Shown one piece after another: positions 1 to 7,658 of a stretch of DNA of 64,000 nucleotides (the first letter of the stretch is position 1; each line of letters opens with the position of its first letter). The DNA is from Chitinophaga pinensis. Lineage in GTDB: Bacteria; Pseudomonadota; Gammaproteobacteria; Burkholderiales; SG8-41. The notes under the pieces are model-generated. The model did not search any database and had not been told where the DNA came from. It saw only the letters and a program-made list of their open reading frames with translations. Location of the stretch: positions 106,668 through 170,667 of the forward strand of contig CALQCM020000001.1 in NCBI GenBank assembly GCA_943329075.2. The letters run 5' to 3'. The translations under genes and the position numbers were made by a program.

Positions 1-288
1 GATCCAATGCGCGCCACCGGTCACCAGCAACGTATAACCATCCGGCGCCGCCTTGGACACCAGATCGGCCAACAGTGCGGTCGGTCGATTATCGACGACG
101 ACCTGCTGACCGAGCGTGCCGGAAAGGCTGCGTGCGACAACGCGCGCCGGGTAATCATTACCACCGCCGGCGGGCGACGTCACGACGCGAATCGCCCTGA
201 GCGGATAATCCTGGCCCACGGCCGCGCCGGCGCCAAGCCCGATCAGGGCGAACGAGACCAAAAATGCGCTGAACTGTTTTTTCGACAT
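1..288 (-). CDS. Bug-family tripartite tricarboxylate transporter receptor, 3'-truncated by window edge
   Basis: Only the N-terminal 96 codons are in the window; the gene runs off the left edge. The reading begins MSKKQFSAFL, has a hydrophobic signal peptide ending near GAAVGQ, then the mature start QDYPLRAIRVV, the Bug loop SPAGGGNDYPARVV, and GQQVVVDNRP, all typical of the periplasmic solute-binding receptor of tripartite tricarboxylate transporters. An in-frame ATG six codons upstream (position 306) is an alternative start. It lies just downstream of the isochorismatase-like gene on the same strand, so it may be the last member of the long minus-strand operon. The ligand cannot be read from the sequence; the family usually binds carboxylates. 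Confidence 0.85.
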   Translation of the reverse strand, partial: MSKKQFSAFLVSFALIGLGAGAAVGQDYPLRAIRVVTSPAGGGNDYPARVVARSLSGTLGQQVVVDNRPTALLADLVSKAAPDGYTLLVTGGAHWI

Positions 289-325
289 AGCTCCGACGCG
301 ACGCATCAGGCTTGGCGTCAGCGCG

Positions 326-907
326 CTATTTCAACGCCGCCTGCAGTTCCTTCGCGCCGACCACGTAGCACAGCGTCGGCAGGATGTTTTTGATCGTGAA
401 CTCGTGGTTCGCGATGGTGTTGCTGGCGCAGGCATCGCGCACCAGAAACACGCGGTAGCCCATGTCACTGGCGTGGCGTGCCGTCGCCTCGACCACATAG
501 TTGGTCCACAAACCGACGATGATGATGGTGTTGATATCGGCGTTCTGCAGCGCCTGATCGAGGTTGGTCGTCAAAAACGGATCGACGCAGGTCTTGTTCA
601 GTACCAGCTCGGTCTTCAGCGGCTTGACGCGCGGATCAATCGCCGCACCCTTGGTGCCGATAATGAGCTGGCGCTTCTTGCGCAGACCGTCCCACAGCGG
701 ATTGTCGCGCGGCAGATCGAGAAAATCGGCGCGCACCGAGGCGGTGATGTGAATCACACTGGCCTTGCAGCGGCGCGCCGTTTTCAGCACGCCCGCCATG
801 TTTTCCATGATGCGGTTCTGCTTCAACCCGGGCGTGATGTCGACCAGATCTTTTTGCACGTCGAGCAGCAGCAAGGCGGTGCGTTTGGCATCGATTTTCA
901 ATTTCAT
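326..907 (-). CDS. Isochorismatase-superfamily protein lacking the catalytic cysteine
   Basis: A 193-residue protein with the isochorismatase-like alpha/beta fold: strand and Asp in LLLLDVQKDL (D16), Lys in LNKTCVDPF (K105), and the signature GLWTNYVVEATARHA. In cysteine hydrolases of this superfamily the residue after TNx is the nucleophile Cys; here it is Val138, so ordinary amidase or nicotinamidase chemistry is unlikely. True isochorismatases such as PhzD also lack this Cys, so an isochorismatase-like or other vinyl-ether hydrolase activity remains possible. The start at 907 is preferred because GGGGAA lies just upstream; a longer reading to 946 has no support. It sits between two Bug receptor genes downstream of the F420 genes. 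Confidence 0.85.
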   Translation of the reverse strand: MKLKIDAKRTALLLLDVQKDLVDITPGLKQNRIMENMAGVLKTARRCKASVIHITASVRADFLDLPRDNPLWDGLRKKRQLIIGTKGAAIDPRVKPLKTELVLNKTCVDPFLTTNLDQALQNADINTIIIVGLWTNYVVEATARHASDMGYRVFLVRDACASNTIANHEFTIKNILPTLCYVVGAKELQAALK

Positions 908-947
908 TGCATTCCCCGTTAGTGGATGATGGCGCGCCGGGCGCACC

Positions 948-1919
948 CTAATTGATTTGTTTGCCCTTGAGGCCGGCGGCTTCGACGACCCTGCCCCAAG
1001 TCGCCAGTTCCTGCCGCATCAGCGCCGTAAATTCCTCCGGCGTCGAGCCGATCACTTCGACCGCAATTTCGGTCAGGCGGTCTTTGACCTGCGGCAGCTT
1101 CAGGGCCTGCAGCAGGCTATCGCGCAGTTTGGTCGTGATTGCGCGCGGCGTGTTCTTTGGCGCCAGCGGACCGTACCAGCCGGCGGCATTGAACTGATAG
1201 CCGTTTTCGGCAATCGTCGGCAGATCGGGCATCAGTGCCGACCTTTTTTCGCTGCCGACCGCCAGCGCGCGCAGCCGCCCGGCGCGCACCTGCGGCAACG
1301 CCGCCGACAAACCGTTGAACATCATGTCGACTTCACCCGCCAGCAGCGCCGTCATGCCGGGCCCTGCGCCTTTGTACGGCACGTGCGTAATCTTCACGCC
1401 GGCCGTCAGGTTGAAGAGTTCGCCGGCCATGTGGATGCCGACCCCGGTGCCACCGGACGAAAAATTCAACTTGCCCGGCTGCGCCTTCGCCAGCGCAACG
1501 AGTTCCTTGACGGATTTCGCCGCAACGTTCGGGTGCACCAGCAGAACGTAGGGTGCGGCCGCAGCCAGCGCAACCGGTGCAAAATCCTTCAACGTGTCGT
1601 AGGGCGTCGACACATTGATCTGCGGCACGATCACCAGCGGCCCCGAGAAGCCGAGCAGGATCGTATAACCATCGGGCAATGCTTTGGCCACCATCTCGGC
1701 ACCAATCTGTCCGGCGGCGCCGGCGCGGTTGTCGATGACAATTTGCTGGCCCAGCGCTTCCGACCATGCCGGCGACAGAATGCGCGCGATCACATCGACC
1801 GGCCCGCCGGCGGAAGACGGCGCAATCAACCGGATCGGTTTGTTCGGATAATTCTGTGCGCCCGCAACGCCGGCCGCCAACGCAGCGGCCAGCAAGCATC
1901 CCCATGGCATTGTTTTCAT
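948..1919 (-). CDS. Bug-family tripartite tricarboxylate transporter receptor
   Basis: A full-length 323-residue periplasmic receptor with signal peptide (MKTMPWGCLLAAALAAGVAG, cleaved near AQNYP). Family marks are NKPIRLIAPSSAGGPVDVIAR, GQQIVIDNRAGAAG, LPDGYTILLG and HVPYKGAGPGMTALLAGEVD. Its ATG overlaps the cofC stop as ATGA, so it is translationally coupled to the F420 operon, which is unusual company for a transport receptor. No TctA/TctB membrane subunits are in the window. The ligand is not readable; carboxylates are usual for the family. Confidence 0.93.
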   Translation of the reverse strand: MKTMPWGCLLAAALAAGVAGAQNYPNKPIRLIAPSSAGGPVDVIARILSPAWSEALGQQIVIDNRAGAAGQIGAEMVAKALPDGYTILLGFSGPLVIVPQINVSTPYDTLKDFAPVALAAAAPYVLLVHPNVAAKSVKELVALAKAQPGKLNFSSGGTGVGIHMAGELFNLTAGVKITHVPYKGAGPGMTALLAGEVDMMFNGLSAALPQVRAGRLRALAVGSEKRSALMPDLPTIAENGYQFNAAGWYGPLAPKNTPRAITTKLRDSLLQALKLPQVKDRLTEIAVEVIGSTPEEFTALMRQELATWGRVVEAAGLKGKQIN

Positions 1920-2587
1920 TGTCCTGCCTCCCCCATGTAACGTTCTCCGGGCGGAGATATCCCGCGCGGAATTCTAGCATCGCGCTGCGTCATCCATTCC
2001 GCATAATCCTGCGGCATATCGAGATCAAAGGCGAGTTCGTCACGCGCAAAACAAATGCTGCGCTGCCCCGTGCGCACCAGCGCAGCGCGATGACGCGCAC
2101 AACTATCCATGCCGAAGTGAAAAATATCCTGCGCATCGGCATCCAGCGCCATGGCATTGGTGCCGCTGCCCGCACGATCGGGCGCAATCGCCGCGCATCC
2201 TGTCGCTGCGGCATGTTCGACAAAGGCGCTCAGCGCCGCAGCGGACAATCGCGGCAAATCGCAGGCCACCACCAGCAACTTTGCGCCGCCGCGCGCAACG
2301 ACCCCGGCCGCGCCGAACGTCAGCGCCGCATTCAGATCGCCACCGGCCGGCTCGCGCCACGCCTGTGCGCCGGCCGCGCGCGCACAGGCCAGCGCTTCTT
2401 CGCACGGACTGACCACCACGCATCGCGCCAGATCGCCGCGCCATTCTTCGATCACTTCCAGCGTATGCATCAGCAAATGCCGGTTGAGCGCGGCACGCGC
2501 CTTCGCATCGAGCACGGCCGCGAGGCGCGATTTGCCGGTCGCAATGCCGCGCACCGGTAGTAGCGTCCACCAGTCGGAGGACCTCAT
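1916..2587 (-). CDS. cofC: 2-phospho-L-lactate guanylyltransferase (CofC), F420 biosynthesis
   Basis: CofC activates the three-carbon phospho-acid (2-phospholactate, PEP, or 3-phosphoglycerate depending on lineage) with GTP for coupling to the deazaflavin Fo. The 223-residue protein opens WWTLLPVRGIATGKSRLAAV, the nucleotidyltransferase phosphate-binding loop of the family, followed by VVACDLPRLSAAAL and PDRAGSGTNAMALDA, which match the CofC nucleotide and metal region. Start and stop both lie in ATGA overlaps: the stop of cofD overlaps this start and this stop overlaps the next Bug gene. The substrate among the three acids cannot be decided by eye. Confidence 0.9.
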   Translation of the reverse strand: MRSSDWWTLLPVRGIATGKSRLAAVLDAKARAALNRHLLMHTLEVIEEWRGDLARCVVVSPCEEALACARAAGAQAWREPAGGDLNAALTFGAAGVVARGGAKLLVVACDLPRLSAAALSAFVEHAAATGCAAIAPDRAGSGTNAMALDADAQDIFHFGMDSCARHRAALVRTGQRSICFARDELAFDLDMPQDYAEWMTQRDARIPRGISPPGERYMGEAGQ

Positions 2588-3534
2588 TTAAATTCCTTTG
2601 CCAGCAACCGCGTGAAGCCGACTACCTCGCGCGCCAGCGTTGTACTTTTCCTGCGGTCACGCATGATCGTGTCTGTCACAAGCACTCTGCGCCCCATTGT
2701 TTCAATTGCGGACTGCAGTTTCGCATCAGCGCGGTCGATCACCCAGCCATCGACCAGCCTGCCGTAGTGGCGTGCAATACCCGCCGCACTCGCATCGAGC
2801 TTGAGTTCGCGCATCATTTTCGCCGCCGGCCCTTTGAGCGCCGCACCACCGACGATGGGCGACACCGCCACTACCGGAAAATCGCGCTGCCGGAGCCAGG
2901 CGCGGATCGCCGGCACGGCGAGGATAGGCGCGACGCTGACGAACGGGTTCGACGGGCAGATCACCAGCCCGGTGACTTTGCCGCTGCGCATCAGCTTTCG
3001 CAACGCGGGCGCCGGCGTCGCGCTGCGGCTGCCGACGAAGCGAAACCCCTGCACACGCGGACGGCAACGCTCGCGCACAAAATAATCCTGGAACGCCAGT
3101 TCACCCTGTGCCGTGCGTACGCGCGTGCGCACCGGCGCATCGGTCATCGGCAACAAAGCGTGACGAATGCCGAAGCGCTGCGCCAGATCAGCCGTGACTT
3201 CCGATAATGTTAAGCCCGCGCGCATAGCCTGCGTGCGCAAAACGTGCACGGCGAGATCACGATCGCCGAGATTGAACCAATCGGCGCCGCCCAGCGCCTT
3301 CAGTGCCGCCATGAATTGCCAGCGTTCGTCGGCGCGGCCCCAGCCGGTTTTCGGATTGTTGACGCCGGCCAGCGTATACATGACGGTATCGAGATCGGGC
3401 GAGACGTGCAGGCCGAGGTGTTCGAAGTCGTCGCCCGTGTTGACGACGACTGACAACTGCGACGGCGGCAGCACCGCGGCGAGCCCGACCGCGAGACGCG
3501 CACCACCGACACCGCCTGCCAGCGCCACGATCAT
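2584..3534 (-). CDS. cofD: 2-phospho-L-lactate transferase (CofD), F420 biosynthesis
   Basis: CofD transfers the phospho-acid moiety from its GDP/GPP-activated form to Fo, making F420-0 or its analogue. The protein starts MIVALAGGVGGARLAVGLAA, the invariant CofD glycine-rich start, and carries DLDTVMYTLAGVNN, DWFNLGDRDLAVHVLRT and an ALKGPAAKMMREL segment, all characteristic. I choose the start at 3534 because it overlaps the cofE stop as ATGA and gives the usual 316-residue length; an upstream reading to 3627 lies inside cofE and adds no family sequence. Confidence 0.93.
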   Translation of the reverse strand: MIVALAGGVGGARLAVGLAAVLPPSQLSVVVNTGDDFEHLGLHVSPDLDTVMYTLAGVNNPKTGWGRADERWQFMAALKALGGADWFNLGDRDLAVHVLRTQAMRAGLTLSEVTADLAQRFGIRHALLPMTDAPVRTRVRTAQGELAFQDYFVRERCRPRVQGFRFVGSRSATPAPALRKLMRSGKVTGLVICPSNPFVSVAPILAVPAIRAWLRQRDFPVVAVSPIVGGAALKGPAAKMMRELKLDASAAGIARHYGRLVDGWVIDRADAKLQSAIETMGRRVLVTDTIMRDRRKSTTLAREVVGFTRLLAKEFK

Positions 3535-4295
3535 CGGAACAAATCCTCGGTCGTTGGCCGCAACAGTTCGCGCGCCGAACTTTCGCGCAGCGGGTACGGA
3601 AATCCACGCACCAGCACCGCGGGGCAACCTTCGGCGGCCTGGCCCATCAGCAGCGACGCCGCGGCCGCCAGTTCATCGGCTGCGGCAATCTGCGTAACCT
3701 GCAGCGCACGGCCTTCGCGATCGGGCTGGCCACGCAAATCGATCAACGCCGGCACACCGGCGACGCCGATCGCCACGCCGGTCACACCATTGCGCCAGGC
3801 GCGGCCGAAGCTGTCGTTGATGACAACGCCGATGTGCGCACCGGTCGCCGCTTTGATCTGCTCTCGCAGCCGGCGCGCCGAGGCATCCGGATCTTCGGGC
3901 AGCAGCAATACGGTTTCGTCAGCCATCGCACCCGGCACATTCGATTGATCGATGCCGGCGCTGGCCATTACACAACCGAGCTGGTGCTCGACGATCAACA
4001 CATTGGGTTTGGCGCGCAGCACGGCGCGCGATTCCCGCAGCATGCATTCGACCAGACGCGCGTCCTTGTGCGTGGCCGCGGCAAGTTCTCGCGCGCGCGG
4101 CGACGGGTCGACATCGGCGAGACGCACTCTACGCGACTCAATCTTGGAAATGATTTTCTGCGCGATGACGAGGATGTCGTTGTCGGCAAGCGTCAAACCA
4201 CCGCGCGCAATCGCCGCCAGCAGCAGCGCGGCCAGATCGTCGCCCGCCGCGATTTCCGGCAGGCCTTCGAGCGCCAGCAGCCTCAGTTCGCGCAT
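3531..4295 (-). CDS. cofE: Coenzyme F420-0:L-glutamate ligase (CofE)
   Basis: CofE adds L-glutamate to F420-0 in a GTP-dependent reaction. The 254-residue protein has the family segments ILVIAQKIISKIESR, IVEHQLGCVMASAGIDQSN, LLLPEDPDASARRLRE and VVINDSFGRAWRNGVTGVAIG. It is the single-domain form; the C-terminal FMN-reductase domain of mycobacterial FbiB is absent. It follows npdG by 15 nt and overlaps cofD by 4 nt (ATGA). Confidence 0.93.
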   Translation of the reverse strand: MRELRLLALEGLPEIAAGDDLAALLLAAIARGGLTLADNDILVIAQKIISKIESRRVRLADVDPSPRARELAAATHKDARLVECMLRESRAVLRAKPNVLIVEHQLGCVMASAGIDQSNVPGAMADETVLLLPEDPDASARRLREQIKAATGAHIGVVINDSFGRAWRNGVTGVAIGVAGVPALIDLRGQPDREGRALQVTQIAAADELAAAASLLMGQAAEGCPAVLVRGFPYPLRESSARELLRPTTEDLFR

Positions 4296-4310
4296 CGTTC
4301 TACCAATACC

Positions 4311-4988
4311 TCAGTCGCGCGGCACGCCGGTAATGCGGATGCCCGCCCCCGGCACCTTGTAGCGCTGGTTGATCGCAATCAACACCGAGGTCAGCGCCTC
4401 GGCGGCCGCCGAATTGGCCAGCACACCGGCGTGCCAGCCATGCATGCCGGCATCGCGCGCCAGACCGATCACCGTTTCCCGCGCCGCCGCGTCATCGCCG
4501 CAGACCAGCACATCGCAATCGACGTGGTGCGCCAGATCTTTAAGATGCGCCGCCGACACATTCTGGAAGGCCGATACAACTTTGACTGCTTCACCAAGCG
4601 TGCGCTGCAGCGTCACCACCGCCGAACCGCCGACCGGCAATTGCGCGCGGCTCACCTTCGGCGGCACCAGCGGCACCGTGACATCGACGAGAATTTTCCC
4701 GGCGAGTTGTTCGCGTAACGCCTCGGCCGTCGCCAGTTGCACCGCAAACGGCACCGCCAGCACGACAATCGCCTGCGCCGCCGCCTCGGCATTGGAACCG
4801 CCGCGCAGTTGTCCGCGTCCGACCAGCAATGTGTTTAATTTCTGCGCCGCTTCCTGCGCCTTCTCCGCCGTGCGCGAACCGATGATGACATCGTGCCCCG
4901 CGGCCGCCCAGCGCAAGGCGAGTCCGCCGCCCTCCTGGCCGCTGCCGCCGATGACACCGATGGAAAGTTTTTCTGTCGCCATGCTCAT
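4311..4988 (-). CDS. npdG: NADPH-dependent F420 reductase (F420H2:NADP+ oxidoreductase)
   Basis: This enzyme exchanges hydride between NADPH and F420 and is the normal way to make F420H2 in aerobic bacteria. The 225-residue protein has the N-terminal Rossmann loop LSIGVIGGSGQEGGGLALRW and the NADP-binding VIIGSRTAEKAQ stretch, followed by IVVLAVPFAVQLATAE and the conserved LVCGDDAAARETVIGLA region. The start may be 4988 or the second ATG at 4982. It lies directly upstream of cofE in the same operon, so cofactor synthesis and reduction are encoded together. Confidence 0.9.
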   Translation of the reverse strand: MSMATEKLSIGVIGGSGQEGGGLALRWAAAGHDVIIGSRTAEKAQEAAQKLNTLLVGRGQLRGGSNAEAAAQAIVVLAVPFAVQLATAEALREQLAGKILVDVTVPLVPPKVSRAQLPVGGSAVVTLQRTLGEAVKVVSAFQNVSAAHLKDLAHHVDCDVLVCGDDAAARETVIGLARDAGMHGWHAGVLANSAAAEALTSVLIAINQRYKVPGAGIRITGVPRD

Positions 4989-5033
4989 CGTTACTCTTCC
5001 AATTGAAGATCACATAACCTGCTGACGGAATAC

Positions 5034-5100
5034 CCGTCGTTCCCGCGAAGGCGGGGACCCAAGGTCTTTATTCTGGATTCCCGCTTCGCGGGAATGACGG
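5034..5100. repeat. Inverted pair of dispersed GCGGGAA palindromic repeats
   Basis: Between cofGH and npdG two copies of a palindromic element face each other: one at 5034-5062 (TCCCGCGAAGGCGGGGA core) and one at 5071-5100 (TTCCCGCTTCGCGGGAA core). Related copies occur at 11070-11195 and 13152-13356. In translated databases this family gives the VIPAQAGIQ / SFPRKRES strings. RNA from this region could fold into hairpins and so weaken read-through from cofGH into npdG. Confidence 0.8.
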
Positions 5101-5138
5101 AGCGGAAAAAAGTTCGTCATGTGCATATGGAATTCTCA

Positions 5139-7502
5139 TTACGCTGCCGCGGTCATGCGCCGGCGTAGCGGCATGGCCATTGTCGGCAGTGCCTCCAGCG
5201 TCGCGGCGGCGTAAGAACGCTGCACGCGTTCCACCACTGGCGTTCCGTATAAAGTCGTGCGCTGCTGCGGCAGGCGGCCGACGCTGCGGATCAAATCGTC
5301 CATGGCTGCAGGCGCCATTTCCTGTCCATGCTGCGTGCCGGCGGCGCGCGAAATGCTTTCGTTCATCAGGGTGCCGCCCAGATCATTGGCGCCAGCCGCC
5401 AACGCGGCGGCAACACCCGCCTCGCCCATCTTCACCCACGACACCTGAATATTCGGCAGCACGGGGTGCAACACCAGCCGTGCCACTGCGTGCATCAGCA
5501 CCGCCTCGCGAAAAGTCGGGCCGCGGCGCGCATGGCCGCGCCGATAGACCGGCGCTTCCATATGCACAAAAGGCAGCGGTACGAATTCGGTGAAGCCCTG
5601 CGTTTTCTCCTGCAGGGCGCGAATGCGCAGCAGATGCCGCGCCCAATGCCGCGGTGACTCGACGTGGCCGAACATGATGGTGGCGGTCGTGCGCAGCCCG
5701 AGTTCATGCGCGGTCTGCATGATGGTGAGCCACTCATCCGTCGTTACTTTGCCGGGGCAGATCACCGCGCGGATTTCGTCGTCGAGAATTTCCGCGGCAG
5801 TGCCCGGCAGCGTGCCGAGCCCGGCGGCGATCAGCTCCTGCAGAAAATCGCGCACCGGTATGCCCAGCGTTTGCGCGCCGTGCGCGACTTCCAGCGGCGT
5901 GAAGGCGTGCACATGCATCTGCGGTGCGGCGCGCTTCACCGCGCGCACGATCTCCAGATAGGTGTCGCCCGTGTAATCCGGATGAATGCCGCCCTGCATG
6001 CAGACTTCGCTGGCGCCGCGCGCCCACGCTTCGCCGACGCGCCGTTCGATTTCCGTGAGCGGCAGATCATAGGGCGTGCCGCGCAGCGCGGCAGCGTGCG
6101 TGCCCTTGGAAAACGCACAGAAGGTGCAGCGATAGCTGCAGATATTGGTGTAGTTGATGTTGCGGTTGACGACGTAGCGCACGGTATCACCCACCGTCTG
6201 GCGCCGCAGCGTATCGGCTTCGGCGCAGACGAAATGAACTTCGTCGCCACGGCTGGCAAACAGGCGTTCGATCTGCGTTTCGCCGAGTGTCGCGCCATCA
6301 CGCGCGCGCGCAATGATGTCGCGCAGCGCCGCAGCAATGCCGCCACCGCGCGGCAGCATCGCCGGCATGACGTTCAGTCCCGGCGACCAGGCATCGTCGC
6401 GCGCAAACCCCTCTGCATCACTATGGCGAAGCATGTCGGTAGCGATCACCGGCGCATGCCATTGCTGCACGGCGCGGCAGTAGGCGGGGTAACTCGGCAG
6501 CCGCGCCTGCAAAATCTTGCCGCGCGCTGCGGTAATCGCGTGCAAGCGCTCAAGCGCCGGCCACGGCGCTTCAGGATTGACGTGGTCCGGCGTCACTGGC
6601 GAGATGCCGCCCCAGTCGTTGATGCCGGCGTCGATGAGTTCACCGCAATCGTCACCGCTCAAATTCGGCGGCGCCTGGATGTTCATCTGCGACCCAAGCA
6701 GCAGGCGCGCCACGGCAATCGTCCACAGCAATTCTTCGCGCGGTGCATCGGCGGCGTCCGCCATGCGCGTGTCCGGCTTGGCGCGGAAGTTCTGGATGAT
6801 CACTTCCTGAATATGGCCGTAGCGCGCGTGCAGCTCACGAATGGCGGTCAGCGCCTCGATGCGCTCGCGGCGGGTTTCGCCGATGCCGATCAGGAGACCG
6901 GTCGTAAATGGCACTTTTAATTCGCCGGCCAGCCGCAGCGTTTCCAGACGCAGCGCAGGCGCCTTGTCCGGCGAGCCGAAATGCGGGCCACCGCGTTCGC
7001 ACAAGCGCTCGGCACTACTTTCCAGCATCAAGCCTTGAGACGCGGAAACTTTGCGCAAGCGTGCAATATCGTCGCGCGTCATCACGCCGGGGTTTACATG
7101 CGGCAGCAAACCGGTTTCGCAGCGCACCAGTTCGCACATCGCCACCAGATAGTCGATGGTGGTCGCATACCCGAGTGCCGACAGTTCGTCGCGCGCGACC
7201 TTGTAGCGCAACTCGGGTTTGTCACCGAGCGTAAACAGCGCTTCATGACAGCCCGCATCGCGGCCGGCACGCGCGATGGCGAGCACTTCATCCGCCGTCA
7301 AATAGACGTTGCGCCCGGGTTGCGGCGCCATCGCGAAGGTGCAGTAATGACAAGAGTCGCGGCACAGGCGCGTCAGCGGGATAAAAACTTTGCGCGAATA
7401 CGAAACGATGCTGCCATGACCGGCGTCGCGCAGCGCCGCGGCCTGCGGCATCAGGGCCACGGCGTCCGCGACCAGCCAGTGCGCAATATCTGCTTCGTTC
7501 AA
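5139..7502 (-). CDS. fbiC: Fused Fo synthase, CofG-CofH (FbiC-type) radical SAM enzyme
   Basis: It makes the deazaflavin Fo from tyrosine and the pyrimidine 5-amino-6-ribitylaminouracil. At 787 residues it holds two radical SAM domains: CofG-like N-terminal, with the CX3CX2C motif CRDSCHYC (C47, C51, C54), and CofH-like C-terminal, with CSYRCTFC (C455, C459, C462) in NINYTNICSYRCTFCAF. Fusion is the arrangement known from actinobacterial FbiC, whereas archaea and cyanobacteria use two proteins. The start codon appears to be TTG at 7502, with no good Shine-Dalgarno sequence and no in-frame ATG nearby upstream. It is separated from npdG by a palindromic repeat pair. Confidence 0.93.
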   Translation of the reverse strand: MNEADIAHWLVADAVALMPQAAALRDAGHGSIVSYSRKVFIPLTRLCRDSCHYCTFAMAPQPGRNVYLTADEVLAIARAGRDAGCHEALFTLGDKPELRYKVARDELSALGYATTIDYLVAMCELVRCETGLLPHVNPGVMTRDDIARLRKVSASQGLMLESSAERLCERGGPHFGSPDKAPALRLETLRLAGELKVPFTTGLLIGIGETRRERIEALTAIRELHARYGHIQEVIIQNFRAKPDTRMADAADAPREELLWTIAVARLLLGSQMNIQAPPNLSGDDCGELIDAGINDWGGISPVTPDHVNPEAPWPALERLHAITAARGKILQARLPSYPAYCRAVQQWHAPVIATDMLRHSDAEGFARDDAWSPGLNVMPAMLPRGGGIAAALRDIIARARDGATLGETQIERLFASRGDEVHFVCAEADTLRRQTVGDTVRYVVNRNINYTNICSYRCTFCAFSKGTHAAALRGTPYDLPLTEIERRVGEAWARGASEVCMQGGIHPDYTGDTYLEIVRAVKRAAPQMHVHAFTPLEVAHGAQTLGIPVRDFLQELIAAGLGTLPGTAAEILDDEIRAVICPGKVTTDEWLTIMQTAHELGLRTTATIMFGHVESPRHWARHLLRIRALQEKTQGFTEFVPLPFVHMEAPVYRRGHARRGPTFREAVLMHAVARLVLHPVLPNIQVSWVKMGEAGVAAALAAGANDLGGTLMNESISRAAGTQHGQEMAPAAMDDLIRSVGRLPQQRTTLYGTPVVERVQRSYAAATLEALPTMAMPLRRRMTAAA

Positions 7503-7519
7503 TGGGTCACCAAAAAAAT

Positions 7520-7640
7520 CCCCTCTCCCCCTGCAAAGGGGGAGAGCGAGTGCAACGAGCGAGGGGGCAGGGCTAGGGTGAGGGGGTGCGTGTATTCTTG
7601 CAACCGATTACCCCTCTCCCCGCTAGCGCGGGGCGAGGGA
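7520..7640. repeat. G/C-run palindromic intergenic repeat
   Basis: The gap between cofGH and the next Bug gene holds C-run/G-run blocks: CCCCTCTCCCCCTGCAAAGG continuing as a hairpin near 7521-7545, a GAGGGGGCAGGG block, and a second hairpin around the CTAGCG centre at 7610-7636. Similar C-rich hairpins occur near 11140-11172 and 15520-15548. It looks like a dispersed non-coding element; a transcription-terminating role is possible but there is no T-run typical of intrinsic terminators. Confidence 0.6.
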
Positions 7641-7658
7641 GTGTTTCTGAAATCGCTG

